Positions 47,963 through 57,757 of a stretch of 64,000 nt of DNA are shown one piece after another. Below the pieces are notes generated by a model. It had not been told where the DNA came from. It was given only the letters and a program-made list of their open reading frames with translations, and made no database searches. The DNA is from Hirudo medicinalis. Its lineage: Eukaryota > Annelida > Clitellata > Hirudinida > Hirudinidae. A program made the position numbers and the translations under genes. Position 1 is the first letter of the stretch. Each line of letters opens with the position of its first letter. The stretch lies in contig MPNW01000082.1 of the NCBI GenBank assembly GCA_011800805.1, forward strand, positions 38,443 to 102,442. Direction: 5' to 3'.

Positions 47963-49108
47963 TCAAAGAAATGTATTAATAATATATTCAAGTTGATTAT
48001 CCATATTTTCATTTTGTGTTATAAAAGGAACAATTATATCAGGATTTACCCCTATATTCTCGTAATTTTCTGCATTTAACCCTAAAAAAAGAGCCGCCGA
48101 TGCATTTACATTCATAAAATCTCCAACTTTAAAAGGCCCTCCATTCAATGCTTCATGATTATAATTTGGAGTTAATAAACCTGTGCCACCCCATGATTTT
48201 TCGCCTATTATTAACGTATTGGGTCTGTTTTTTAATGCTATTGAAGTAAGTTCGGCTATGCTTTGCGTATTGTTATCAATTAATACATAAATTTTATTGA
48301 GATAGGGTTGAATGTTTTCTTCCGGATAAACGCTTGTTAGTACAGGAGGAAAATAATCTGTTTCATCCTCAGAAGCTTTATATTTTACATATCCATAACT
48401 CAATTTTTTATTAATTAATTTTCCCATAAGAAACTTCAAATCTCTAGCATCGCCGCCATTATTGTTTCTTAAATCGATGATTAAATTTTGAAAAATTCCA
48501 TTTTGAATTTCTGAAAAAAATTCATTTAATATTATTCTGATTTCTTCGCTATTTTGAATTTGTTCTTGTATTTTAAAGCTGTTAAAATGAATGTACTTAG
48601 TATTTTTATTTATTGAGGCTGTAATTATTTTGAAATCTGAATATGTACTTTGAGAAAATTTATAACTGTTATTATCAAAATATTTTTGATTAATTTCAAA
48701 AATTTGCCGTTCATCAATTGCTTTATCTTCATTTGATTTTCTGTCCATAGCAGGGTTTATAACGCTCTCTCTTAATATGGGATTTAAAAACGTAATTTTG
48801 AAATGACCGTCTGATAAAGGTCTGCACATTTCTTTAAAATACCAGTAGGCCATAATTAAATCATTTTCATCCTGAATATTAAGATTGTCAAATTTGGGAC
48901 GATAAATGCTGTAAATATCTTTCCAATATTGAGGGTCGTCAATACTCCAATAAACATAATTAATTTTCATTTGAAGCCAAAATGAATCAAATATTTCAGA
49001 TAAACTATTCGGTTTATTGTTAATTTTTTGGGGTAATTCTTTTTTACAAGCCAAAAAAATCAATGTGATGGTAAGACAAATAATTCTAATTCTTTTTATA
49101 TAATCCAT
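47963..49108 (-). CDS. S41-family (tail-specific/C-terminal processing-like) peptidase, lipoprotein
   Basis: 381 residues. Lipoprotein signal TLIFLACKKELP (Cys about residue 21). Tricorn/CTP-type S41 features: NLIIDLRNNNGGDARDLKFL and the nucleophile segment IDNNTQSIAELTSIALKNRP (Ser in QSIAE), then LIIGEKSWGGTGLLTPN. No PDZ domain is evident, as in many Bacteroidota members. Third gene of a probable unit with the barrel protein (11 bases upstream) and the large lipoprotein. Substrate unknown. Confidence 0.85.
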   Translation of the reverse strand: MDYIKRIRIICLTITLIFLACKKELPQKINNKPNSLSEIFDSFWLQMKINYVYWSIDDPQYWKDIYSIYRPKFDNLNIQDENDLIMAYWYFKEMCRPLSDGHFKITFLNPILRESVINPAMDRKSNEDKAIDERQIFEINQKYFDNNSYKFSQSTYSDFKIITASINKNTKYIHFNSFKIQEQIQNSEEIRIILNEFFSEIQNGIFQNLIIDLRNNNGGDARDLKFLMGKLINKKLSYGYVKYKASEDETDYFPPVLTSVYPEENIQPYLNKIYVLIDNNTQSIAELTSIALKNRPNTLIIGEKSWGGTGLLTPNYNHEALNGGPFKVGDFMNVNASAALFLGLNAENYENIGVNPDIIVPFITQNENMDNQLEYIINTFL

Positions 49109-49119
49109 AAGTTAAGTAA

Positions 49120-49806
49120 TTATAACAGGTATCCAAATCCAAACAGAGCATAAATTGAGTTGTATTTTTTTAACGTATATTGATGCATAGGATTTACGAA
49201 TAAATAGTTGTTTTTAAACAGAAAAGAATATTTAACGCCTGCATAAATTCCAAAATCCAATCTGTTTTTATCCGAGATATTTAACTTTTGATGGCTAATC
49301 TGTCGGTCATACAAATCAAAAATAGAGGTGTGGTTTGAAATGTCTGTTTTTAACATTAAAGCATTTATTTGTTGACTTTTAGCTTTGCTGAATATCCAAT
49401 ATCCGATACCCAGGCCCCCAATTAACTGCAATTTTCCTGATTGGGTTTTATAAAGGTCAAAATTATATAATATTGGTAATTCAATATATCCATCATTGTT
49501 TTGACTATAAACCCCCTCATAAAAACCTACTCTTTTAATTAAACTTTTTTTTTCTGTATAGGCAAAACCAACGCTGATGGCATTTTTTTGAGATATATTT
49601 TTATGAAACGACAGGTTTATGTTTTTTCCAAATTGCCCTTTTGTTTCTATATCAATTTTATTGCTTAAGTTTTTGTGTAAATGATTGTAATTAAACCCCA
49701 AGGAAAACTCAATTACACTTTGAGCCTGAACGGTATGAAAAAGCATTAATATAAACGCAATAAATATTACTGTTTTTTTAAACATAAAAAATATTAGTAT
49801 TCTCAT
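49120..49806 (-). CDS. Outer-membrane beta-barrel protein
   Basis: 228 residues. A signal ending in FHTVQAQ (about residue 29) follows an optional N-terminal extension; MFKKTVIFIAFIL is the better start. The mature part is made of alternating strands (VIEFSLGFNYNHLHKN, NAISVGFAYTEKKSL, GKLQLIGGLGIGYWIF, LDFGIYAGVKYSFLF) and ends YALFGFGYLL, in keeping with an 8- to 10-stranded OmpA/porin-like barrel. Lies between a lipoprotein and an S41 protease gene. Confidence 0.75.
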   Translation of the reverse strand: MRILIFFMFKKTVIFIAFILMLFHTVQAQSVIEFSLGFNYNHLHKNLSNKIDIETKGQFGKNINLSFHKNISQKNAISVGFAYTEKKSLIKRVGFYEGVYSQNNDGYIELPILYNFDLYKTQSGKLQLIGGLGIGYWIFSKAKSQQINALMLKTDISNHTSIFDLYDRQISHQKLNISDKNRLDFGIYAGVKYSFLFKNNYLFVNPMHQYTLKKYNSIYALFGFGYLL

Positions 49807-49923
49807 AAGCGGCCAATTTTACCACAATTAATTATATGTTTCTTTACAAATCGTATCCAAAAAAGTAAACCGGTTGGAAACTTACGCAGACTTACTTCTT
49901 TAAAAAATCGATTTTCGATTTAG

Positions 49924-51718
49924 TTATTTAATTACTCTTATTCCTCTCCAGTTTCCATTATTATAAGCCGAGCCGTAAACAGAAGCATTTTTAACTTTAA
50001 ATGATTTTGGAAATTCAGTCATCACATAAGGTATAAAACGACTTCCAATAGATTCAGGGTTTGCTAATACCAATAAAATTAAAGTTGCAAGTTTTAAAGG
50101 ATTGGTGTTATATTGATCCAAAGGAATATCTATCATATCGGTGTTATGCGCAATAAAAATTTTTGGCGGCAATGTTATGTCTATATCACCGGAAGGAAGT
50201 TTCACAACCGCCCCAAAAGAATTCACCAATTGGGTAAGTTTTTCATTGGTTGTTTCAATTTTTTCTTCTGATAAATTACCATTTTCATCTACTATGCGAT
50301 AAGTTAACGGTTGACCATTAGGAAGTTTTTTTAATTTCTCTGATAGTGAAGGTATAACAATGGTTTCCATCAGATATTTTATATAAGAAATTGGATCGGA
50401 TTGATAATATCTGTTTTTATTCATCAACTCGTCCATCGAATTTCCGGAAATTAATGGAATATAGATTGGATCATTGGAAATTTGGGTTGTTTTTAAAAAC
50501 AAAATTTTATCAAAATCAATAACATATTTACCCTTGGTTAATGAAATATGGCCTAAATCATAGGTATTATTACCAAGTTTGAGTTTAGGTAAAGTTCCAT
50601 CATAAGCAGGGCTTTCATTATCTTTTGGAAGATAAATAGCTGAATTTTTTAAAGAAATACTTGAAGTTTGATCGTTTTCTGTTCCTATGCCCGAATAACT
50701 TATATAATTCCAACCTGCAACAATTTTATCCGTTGATACGGTGTTCCACCATAACCTGCCTTGAGATTGAAATTTTACTTTAAGACCTAAGGTTTTAATA
50801 AATCCATAATTTCTGTTATAAAATAGTACACATGTTCTATGAGATTTATCAAAATAATTGTGATATGCATTGTTGACAAACAATGTTTTCCAAAAGTCGC
50901 CTTTTGGATTTTTCATTGGATATGTATTAATATTTTTCGAATAAGAGGGGTCGTCCCAAAGCGATGTTAAAATGCTGTTTAAATTTGAATTTATTACAAA
51001 ATCCTCAGCAGAATTTATTGCCGGGTCAGATAAAGATTGAAAGTCTGATGAAGGTTTTGTTGTTGGCGGAACGCACGCATTAGATTCATAGGACTCATTA
51101 AGATCATATTTAAAAGTATAGTTTATTGTTATGCCATTTCTCATATAATCACTTTCTACCTCCAAACCGGCTTGTTTACCAACCGGTTTTATATCATTTG
51201 ATTTAAATTCTTCCAAATCAAAATTATAATTCTCAAGGTTTAATGAAGTAACAGGAAATTTTTGATATATTTTATTCAGTAAAGCATACAGATTAGGGGC
51301 ATTTTCTTTTTTACAAGAAAAAGTACCAAAAGGAGTAACCTTGTATAAAATATTTTCAACAACAATTTCTCCGTCTTTATTAAGAATAGAATTTATCAGT
51401 TTATCTGCAACAAGTTCTTTTACGGCCATCATATAGGTAATTTTATTTACATCTTTAACCTGATTAGCGCCTTTTATTTTGATTAAATTATCAATATCCA
51501 GATTTTTTGGCAGTTTGTTGGAGGTCTTAAAATCAGAATACAATTTATTCATTTCAATTTGAGAAATTTCCAACCTGCCATCTTTAATTATTCTGTTTAA
51601 TTGCGGCACGTTTTGAACATCGTTAAAAGCGTTTTTTTTTACACGAACCAAAAATCATACATAAAGAAATACTGAAAATAAACGCTTCTTTATCTTTTAA
51701 GAAATAATTAGGTTTCAT
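49924..51718 (-). CDS. Large secreted lipoprotein of unknown function (frameshifted at its signal)
   Basis: The main frame encodes about 570 residues (from VKKNAFNDVQNVPQL to NNGNWRGIRVIK). In another frame just upstream, from ATG 51718, lies MKPNYFLKDKEAFIFSISLC followed by MIFGSCKKK, a lipoprotein signal. The two join if a run of nine T (51632-51640; A9 on the coding strand) has one base fewer, giving ...GSCKKNAFNDV. The mature part is Asn/Lys/Ser-rich with a strand-rich middle (GLKVKFQSQGRLWWNTVS). No family recognised. Probably first gene of the unit with the barrel and S41 protease. Confidence 0.65.
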
Positions 51719-52018
51719 AATTTAAAAAAATTTTGAAGGGATTTAATAAATGTTAACTTAAGCAAAATTTCCAGTCATATTTTTATGATGCGATGCAAAT
51801 GTAACAAAAATAATACATTTTACAAAATTTTTATAAAAAGGCATTTTGTTGCGAATTGTCAGAACAAACTCAATGGCTCTGAATATATTTTATAATTTGA
51901 CTAAACTCTTATTTATGACCTTTATAAACATGTTCACTCTCCTTGCAAGGGTATTATGCCAATAAAAAAATCTTTATTTTCCTGAATTACAAAAAACATA
52001 AATTCTTATATTTAATAG
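51719..52018. other. Divergent intergenic region
   Basis: 300 AT-rich bases between the lipoprotein cluster (minus) and the barrel-HhH-comEC cluster (plus). No gene; the promoters of both clusters must lie here, but I see no full consensus. Confidence 0.4.
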
Positions 52019-52825
52019 ATGATTTTTAAAAAGTTTTTTAATAGCTGTTTTTTCACACTTTTTGCTCCCTTATGTATGGCTCAAAACTGTATAGGCGCCC
52101 GCCTTACGGCTATGGGAAATAATTTGGCTGCCGTTCAGGATGTGTGGAATATTAATGGAAATAGCGCTGGGATAACAAACTTAAAATCTCCAACTTTTGC
52201 CGTTAGCTATTCTAAATATTTTTACGATACCGAATTAAGCAGGCAAGCGGCTGTGTTTGTATTACCTTTTTATCGTGCGGCGTGGGGGCTGGGTTTTCAG
52301 CGTTACGGCATTTCGGTTTACAATGAAATCAAAGCAAGTACAGGAATTGCAAAATCATTTGGCAATCAGTTATTTATAGGACTAAATGCAAATTATCATC
52401 AAATTAAAATTACCAATTATGGAACGGCTGGCAAATTTTCTTTTGATGTTGGTTTTCAGTATGCGTTTACCAATGAAATCAGGACTGCAATCTTTTTTGA
52501 AAACCCTGCTCAACTTAACTACAATGCTCATTTAAACTTTCCGGTTCAAAGTTCTTATCAAACAGGCTTGGCATATCAAACCGGTTATAAACTGTTGGTG
52601 GTGGTTGGCGCAAAAAAAGAACTTAAAAATCCGGTAGATGTATCTTTCGGCCTCGAATATCAATTGTTGGAAGCGTTTTGCCTTCGAGGCGGGATGTCGC
52701 TAAAACCCTATAAGCAATTTGCCGGTTTTGGGGTCAAAATAAAAAAAATGGCGATTGATGTGGCTTTTGAAGATCAACAAAACCTCGGTTACATTCCTCA
52801 AATAGCATTAGCTTATGCGTTTTAA
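52019..52825 (+). CDS. PorV/FadL-like outer-membrane beta-barrel protein
   Basis: 268 residues. Signal peptide ending LCMAQ (about residue 22). The start of the mature part, GARLTAMGNNLAAVQDVWNI followed by NGNSAGI, is characteristic of PorV/PorQ-type barrels. Regular strands follow (YRAAWGLGFQRYG, LFIGLNANYHQIKI, VSFGLEYQLLEAFCLRGGMS), and it ends IALAYAF with the terminal aromatic residue of outer-membrane barrels. It overlaps the next gene by 11 bases, so the two products are likely to act together. Confidence 0.78.
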   Translation: MIFKKFFNSCFFTLFAPLCMAQNCIGARLTAMGNNLAAVQDVWNINGNSAGITNLKSPTFAVSYSKYFYDTELSRQAAVFVLPFYRAAWGLGFQRYGISVYNEIKASTGIAKSFGNQLFIGLNANYHQIKITNYGTAGKFSFDVGFQYAFTNEIRTAIFFENPAQLNYNAHLNFPVQSSYQTGLAYQTGYKLLVVVGAKKELKNPVDVSFGLEYQLLEAFCLRGGMSLKPYKQFAGFGVKIKKMAIDVAFEDQQNLGYIPQIALAYAF

Positions 52826-54851
52826 AGGGCTTTTGATATGGATAATGTTGCTAACCTTTAATGTAAACGCACAATTAAAAGAAACAAACTTTATCAACGA
52901 GATACTTGAAAACATGGCTGAAAATATACCTGAAGATTTCGATCTTGCTGAATTGGAAGACCGGCTTGTTTTTTTCTACAGACATCCTATCAATCTCAAT
53001 AAAACCAATCCTGATGAATTAAAAAATCTGATATTTTTATCTCCTTTACAAATCAGTAATTTATTCAGTTACCAAAACAAATACGGTTCGTTGGCAGATG
53101 TTTTTGAACTGCAATGTGTCTCCGAATTTGATGTACAAAGCATAGAAAGATTGCTGCCTTTTGTTACCGTAAACCCCAATGAATTACAAGAAAAAATTTC
53201 TATTAAAAACCTTGCCAAATACGGCATAAACGATTTGATTGTTAGGCTCGGTATCGGATTTGAAAAGCCCAAAGGCTTTTTAAATTTACCGGCAACCCGC
53301 TATTTAGGCGGCCGGGAAAAATATCTTTTTCGTTATAAATATAACTATCTCAACCGTCTTTCTGCTTCGTTCGTTTTTGAAAAAGATGCCGGAGAATATT
53401 TATTTAACGGGCCTAAACAATATCCTTTTGATTTTCAATCAGTTCATATAGCCATAAACAATGCCGATTTTTTGAAAAAAATGGTTTTGGGCGATTATAC
53501 CTTACAATATGGGCAAGGTTTAACCTTATGGTCGGGCTTTGCTTTTGGAAAATCATCAGATATAACCAGCGTAATAAAACGAGATGTAGGGCTAAAACCT
53601 TACACTTCATCCAACGAATTTTCTTTTTTCAGAGGATTGGCTGCCACCATCGCCATTGCAAAAAATTTAGAGTTTACCTCTTTCTATTCTAACCGAAACC
53701 TAAGCGCCGGTATAAATATGATTAACGGGCAAGAAACGATATCTGCCCTAAACAAAACCGGGCTGCACAGAACAAACACAGAAATAAACAACAAAAATAC
53801 CCTTACCCAACAAAGTTATGGCGGCGTTTTAGCCTATCAAACCTATAAATTTTCTTTGGGCGCAATTGGCTACGCCACCCGATATAATAAAAACTTTATG
53901 CCCGCCAACAACCTTTACAGCATTTTTAATTTTGCAGGCAATCAATTAACAAATTTTGGTATTTACTACAACTACGCTTTTAAAAATTTTTATTTTTATG
54001 GCGAAGGCGGACAAGGTTTAAGCGGCGGCAAGGCTTTGGTTGGCGGCGCTTTAATCAGTCTTTCGTCCAAAATCAACTGCATTGTTTATTACAGAAATAT
54101 TGATAAAAATTATTACTGTTTTTTTAATCAAGCAAGCGCTGAAAGTAGCGATGCGGTAAACGAAAGAGGACTGTATGCGGGGCTAAACATCAACCTGAAT
54201 ACAAAATGGGCTTTATCTTTTTATGGCGATTATTTTAAATTTCCTTGGCTACGCTTTCGCACAGATGCTCCCTCTGACGGCTATGAAGTATTGGCGCAAC
54301 TTGGTTACACTCCCAACAAAGAATTTAGGGTGCTGCTACGATACAAATCTGAAATTAAACAACAGAATACCGATTTAAAAACGCCTGTAAAATATTTAGA
54401 AAATGTGATGCGGGAAAGCTATCGAGCCGAGATTAATTGGAAATTAAGCAAAAATTTTAACGCTCAAAATCGGGTAGAAATATCTCAATATCAAAAAAAT
54501 CCTCTAAAGGCAGAATTTGGTTATCTGGTTTATCAAGATGTATATTACCAGCCTTTGTCATCAAAAATTTCCGGAAATTTACGCTTTGCTTATTTTAATA
54601 CCCCTTCTTACAATTCAAGAATTTTTGCTTACGAAAACGACCTGCTTTACAACTTTACTTTTGGCTTGTATAATGGTAAAGGCTTAAGATCTTATCTCAA
54701 CCTTAAATGTAAACTTGCAAAGCGATTAGATTTTTGGATTAGATACGCCATTACAAAATATCAAGATGTTGAATCCATTGGTTGGGGTTTAGATGAAATT
54801 AAAGGCAGCATAAAATCAGACGCTCGTTTACAAATTCGTTATCAATTTTAA
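52815..54851 (+). CDS. Helix-hairpin-helix (ComEA-like) protein with C-terminal outer-membrane barrel
   Basis: 678 residues. Signal peptide MRFKGLLIWIMLLTFNVNAQ. Residues about 25-115 hold a helix-hairpin-helix region: HPINLNKTNPDELKNLIFLS and PLQISNLFSYQNKYGSLADV, ending LLPFVTV, like the DNA-binding region of ComEA. From about residue 130 to the end the protein is strand-rich with aromatic girdles (YLFRYKYNYLNRLSASFVFE, LGDYTLQYGQGLTLWSGFAF) and ends RLQIRYQF, typical of a large barrel. Directly followed (6 bases) by comEC. A role in DNA passage across the outer membrane is an inference. Confidence 0.75.
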   Translation: MRFKGLLIWIMLLTFNVNAQLKETNFINEILENMAENIPEDFDLAELEDRLVFFYRHPINLNKTNPDELKNLIFLSPLQISNLFSYQNKYGSLADVFELQCVSEFDVQSIERLLPFVTVNPNELQEKISIKNLAKYGINDLIVRLGIGFEKPKGFLNLPATRYLGGREKYLFRYKYNYLNRLSASFVFEKDAGEYLFNGPKQYPFDFQSVHIAINNADFLKKMVLGDYTLQYGQGLTLWSGFAFGKSSDITSVIKRDVGLKPYTSSNEFSFFRGLAATIAIAKNLEFTSFYSNRNLSAGINMINGQETISALNKTGLHRTNTEINNKNTLTQQSYGGVLAYQTYKFSLGAIGYATRYNKNFMPANNLYSIFNFAGNQLTNFGIYYNYAFKNFYFYGEGGQGLSGGKALVGGALISLSSKINCIVYYRNIDKNYYCFFNQASAESSDAVNERGLYAGLNINLNTKWALSFYGDYFKFPWLRFRTDAPSDGYEVLAQLGYTPNKEFRVLLRYKSEIKQQNTDLKTPVKYLENVMRESYRAEINWKLSKNFNAQNRVEISQYQKNPLKAEFGYLVYQDVYYQPLSSKISGNLRFAYFNTPSYNSRIFAYENDLLYNFTFGLYNGKGLRSYLNLKCKLAKRLDFWIRYAITKYQDVESIGWGLDEIKGSIKSDARLQIRYQF

Positions 54852-54857
54852 ATTAAA

Positions 54858-56975
54858 ATGTTCTTTAAAACAGAAATTGTATTTGTCAGAATTCTCATCC
54901 CTTTTTTATCCGGTATCTTTATAGCTTTTGCTTTTCCATCAGCATTACTAAAAACACTTTGTTTTATTGCTTTGGTTGTTGGTTTAGCTTTTGTTCTTTT
55001 GGCATTATCTGTTTACAAGCGGTATAACCTTTATCGTTACAGAACTCTCATTTCGTTGTCGATATTTTGTTTGTTTTTCTTTTTTAGTATTTGGCATACG
55101 CTTTATCATACAGATTTTTTAAACGACAATCATTTTACAAAAAACAAAGCTCGTTATTTAAAGATAGTTATCAATAACGTACCGCAAAATAAAGGAAATA
55201 TTTTATGGTTCGAAGGCAAGGTTATAGCCTCTAAATCAGCTAAAAAAATAAGTATTACAAGCGGAAAAATACTAATTGCGTTAAAACCGGATTCCGTTAA
55301 GCCAATAAATCTCAACTATGGCGATGCTCTTTGGGTATTGGCAGATTATACCCCTGTAGAACCTCCATACAATCCGTCAGAATTTGATTTCAAAAGGTTT
55401 TTGGCTAACAAAAATATATATCATCAGGCCTTCATCAACCAAAATAATGCTGAAAAAGTAGGGCAAAACCAAGGTAATCCGCTTTTCAGTTTTGCCCATA
55501 AATTGCGAAAAAAACAAGTTGATGTTTACCGGAAATTAATTAAAAATGACGAAGCTTTTGCGGTAGCCTCTACCCTCATTCTGGGATACCGAAGCGATTT
55601 GAGTAATGAAACGCTGGATGCTTACAGCAAAACCGGAACCATACATGCGCTTTCGGTTTCGGGTATGCATGTAGGTATGATTTATTTTTTACTAAATTTA
55701 ATGCTCTGGTTCTGCGATAACAGACGGGTATACCGTATTTTTAAGTTTTTGTTTATTGCTTCATTAATCTGGTATTATTCTTTAATAACCGGACTTGCCC
55801 CTCCCATCCTTCGTTCTGCCATTATGCTAACGGCTGTTATGATTGCCAAAATGCTTAAACGCAAGCCGAATAATTATAACATTGTATCGGCAGCGGTGTT
55901 TTTCATTTTGGTTTACGATCCTTTTTTAGTTTGGGATGTTGGATTTCAATTATCATTTTTTGCCGTATTTGGCCTAATTTATTTATATCCAAAAATTTAC
56001 GGTTGGATTTTCATTAGAAACAAAATCGGCAATAAAGTTTGGGAAACCATTGCAATCAGTTTAGCGGCACAAACGGCAACTTTTCCGCTAAGCATTTACT
56101 ATTTTCACCAATTTCCCGTCTATTTTGTGATTGCAAATCTGCTGATATTTTTACCCGTTACCTTGTTGATGTATCTGGGGCTAAGTATTATCATTTTCAA
56201 ATTATACTTTCTGGCGCCAATTTTCGAATACATTATTACACAAACAAACAATGCGTTAAAAGAAATAGCCGACCTACCCTATGCCAGTTTTTCGGGTATT
56301 TGGATAAATTTTTGGCAATTGCTTCTGCTTGCCATAGCTATCTTTTTGATGGTTTTTGCATTGGTAAATTTCCGTAAAAAACTTCTGTTTACGGGTTTAT
56401 TAGTTTTGATTGTTTATCTATCCGACACATTTACCACGTTTATTGCTACAAAAAAACAACAAAAAATAGTGGCATACAGCTTGAGAAAAAATTATGCAAC
56501 AGCTTTTATAGACGGAAATAAAGCCGTGTTATTAACAAATTTATCAACATCGGATAAAAACTACCGTTTTTATATTAAACCTTCCTTAGAAAAAATGCAA
56601 ATCCGTAAAATTAAAATACTTTCTTGGCAGGATGATTTTAAACAAGATGGTTTTCTTAAAAAAGACAATCAAATTTTATTCAAAAACATAAACATGCTCC
56701 TTATTGATACGATTTTCAACCAAAAAAAAATTTTGGGCAATTATCAGTTTGATATTGTTCAAATAAGCAAAAATCCAAACCTCAACCTAAACAATATCTT
56801 TAAGGCCATTAAAACCAAAAAAATATGGATTGACGCAGGTAATAAAGATTTTAAAATGAAATACTATATAAATGAAATAAAAAAGTTTAATTTAGAAGTA
56901 GCTTTACTAAAAAATAACCCTGCACAAATAATTTTACTAAAAAACAATGATGGAAAAAGATGGAAAAAGATTTGA
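54858..56975 (+). CDS. comEC: ComEC/Rec2-family DNA-uptake channel protein
   Basis: 705 residues. N-terminal membrane segments and an OB-like DUF4131 region (residues about 20-190), then the competence domain with LILGYRSDLSNETLDAYSKT and HALSVSGMHVGMIY, GLAPPILRSAIMLTAVMIAK, DPFLVWDVGFQLSFFAVFGL. It forms the inner-membrane pore for single-stranded DNA in natural transformation. The C-terminal about 150 residues lack the metallo-beta-lactamase motif HxHxDH, as in many short Bacteroidota forms. Overlaps the next gene by 16 bases. Confidence 0.93.
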   Translation: MFFKTEIVFVRILIPFLSGIFIAFAFPSALLKTLCFIALVVGLAFVLLALSVYKRYNLYRYRTLISLSIFCLFFFFSIWHTLYHTDFLNDNHFTKNKARYLKIVINNVPQNKGNILWFEGKVIASKSAKKISITSGKILIALKPDSVKPINLNYGDALWVLADYTPVEPPYNPSEFDFKRFLANKNIYHQAFINQNNAEKVGQNQGNPLFSFAHKLRKKQVDVYRKLIKNDEAFAVASTLILGYRSDLSNETLDAYSKTGTIHALSVSGMHVGMIYFLLNLMLWFCDNRRVYRIFKFLFIASLIWYYSLITGLAPPILRSAIMLTAVMIAKMLKRKPNNYNIVSAAVFFILVYDPFLVWDVGFQLSFFAVFGLIYLYPKIYGWIFIRNKIGNKVWETIAISLAAQTATFPLSIYYFHQFPVYFVIANLLIFLPVTLLMYLGLSIIIFKLYFLAPIFEYIITQTNNALKEIADLPYASFSGIWINFWQLLLLAIAIFLMVFALVNFRKKLLFTGLLVLIVYLSDTFTTFIATKKQQKIVAYSLRKNYATAFIDGNKAVLLTNLSTSDKNYRFYIKPSLEKMQIRKIKILSWQDDFKQDGFLKKDNQILFKNINMLLIDTIFNQKKILGNYQFDIVQISKNPNLNLNNIFKAIKTKKIWIDAGNKDFKMKYYINEIKKFNLEVALLKNNPAQIILLKNNDGKRWKKI

Positions 56976-57739
56976 CGCTTTACCAAACACACAATAGAAT
57001 TGCCTGTATTACGCTAAACCGGCCTGAAAAAAGAAATGCGCTGAATCCGGATTTGATAGAGCAGCTTACAGCTGCCTTTGTAAAGGCCTCTGAAGACGAA
57101 CAGGTAAAAGTAATTGTTTTAAAAGCCCGTGGCGATGTTTTTAGCGCAGGCTTAGATCTTGTCTATCTTAAACAATTGCAGGCCAATACCATTGCCCAAA
57201 ATATTGAAGATTCGCAAAAACTTAAAAAACTATATACAACCATTGCTTATTTACCCAAAATTGTAATAGCGCAAGTTGAAGGTCATGCTATTGCCGGCGG
57301 TTGTGGTTTAGCCGCCGTATGCGATATTGTTTTTGCTGTTAATGAAGCAAAGTTTGGCTATACCGAGGTTAAACTTGGTTTTGTACCCGCTTTGGTAAGT
57401 TGCTTTTTAATAAGAAAAACCAGTGAAACAATTGTCAAAAAAATATTGCTCGCCGGCGAATTATTTAATGCCAAACAGGCTTTAGCTTATAACTTAATCA
57501 CATTTATAACAAACAAAGACCAAATTCACCAAAAAGTAACCGAATTTGCGTTAAATTTATGCAACAATACTTCCGGAAACTCTTTAATGGTTACCAAACA
57601 GCTTATTAATCAAACCACTTTTTCTGAATTTGAAAAAAATTTGGATTTAGCCGTTCAAATTAACGCAAGAGTAAGAGAAAGTGATGATTTTAATAAAGGA
57701 GTATCTGCATTTCTTAACAAAACAGAAATAAAATGGTAA
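56960..57739 (+). CDS. Enoyl-CoA hydratase/isomerase family protein
   Basis: 259 residues, crotonase fold. ITLNRPEKRNALNPDLIEQL, the oxyanion-hole segments FSAGLDLVYLKQ and HAIAGGCGLAAVCDIVFA, and the acid region GYTEVKLGFVPALVSCFL (one catalytic Glu likely in TEVKLG). Looks most like the methylglutaconyl-CoA/enoyl-CoA hydratases used in leucine or fatty-acid breakdown; the substrate is not settled. ATG at 56960 inside the end of comEC; translation may be coupled, though the functions seem unrelated. Confidence 0.9.
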   Translation: MEKDLTLYQTHNRIACITLNRPEKRNALNPDLIEQLTAAFVKASEDEQVKVIVLKARGDVFSAGLDLVYLKQLQANTIAQNIEDSQKLKKLYTTIAYLPKIVIAQVEGHAIAGGCGLAAVCDIVFAVNEAKFGYTEVKLGFVPALVSCFLIRKTSETIVKKILLAGELFNAKQALAYNLITFITNKDQIHQKVTEFALNLCNNTSGNSLMVTKQLINQTTFSEFEKNLDLAVQINARVRESDDFNKGVSAFLNKTEIKW

Positions 57740-57757
57740 AACCTTAAACAAACAATT

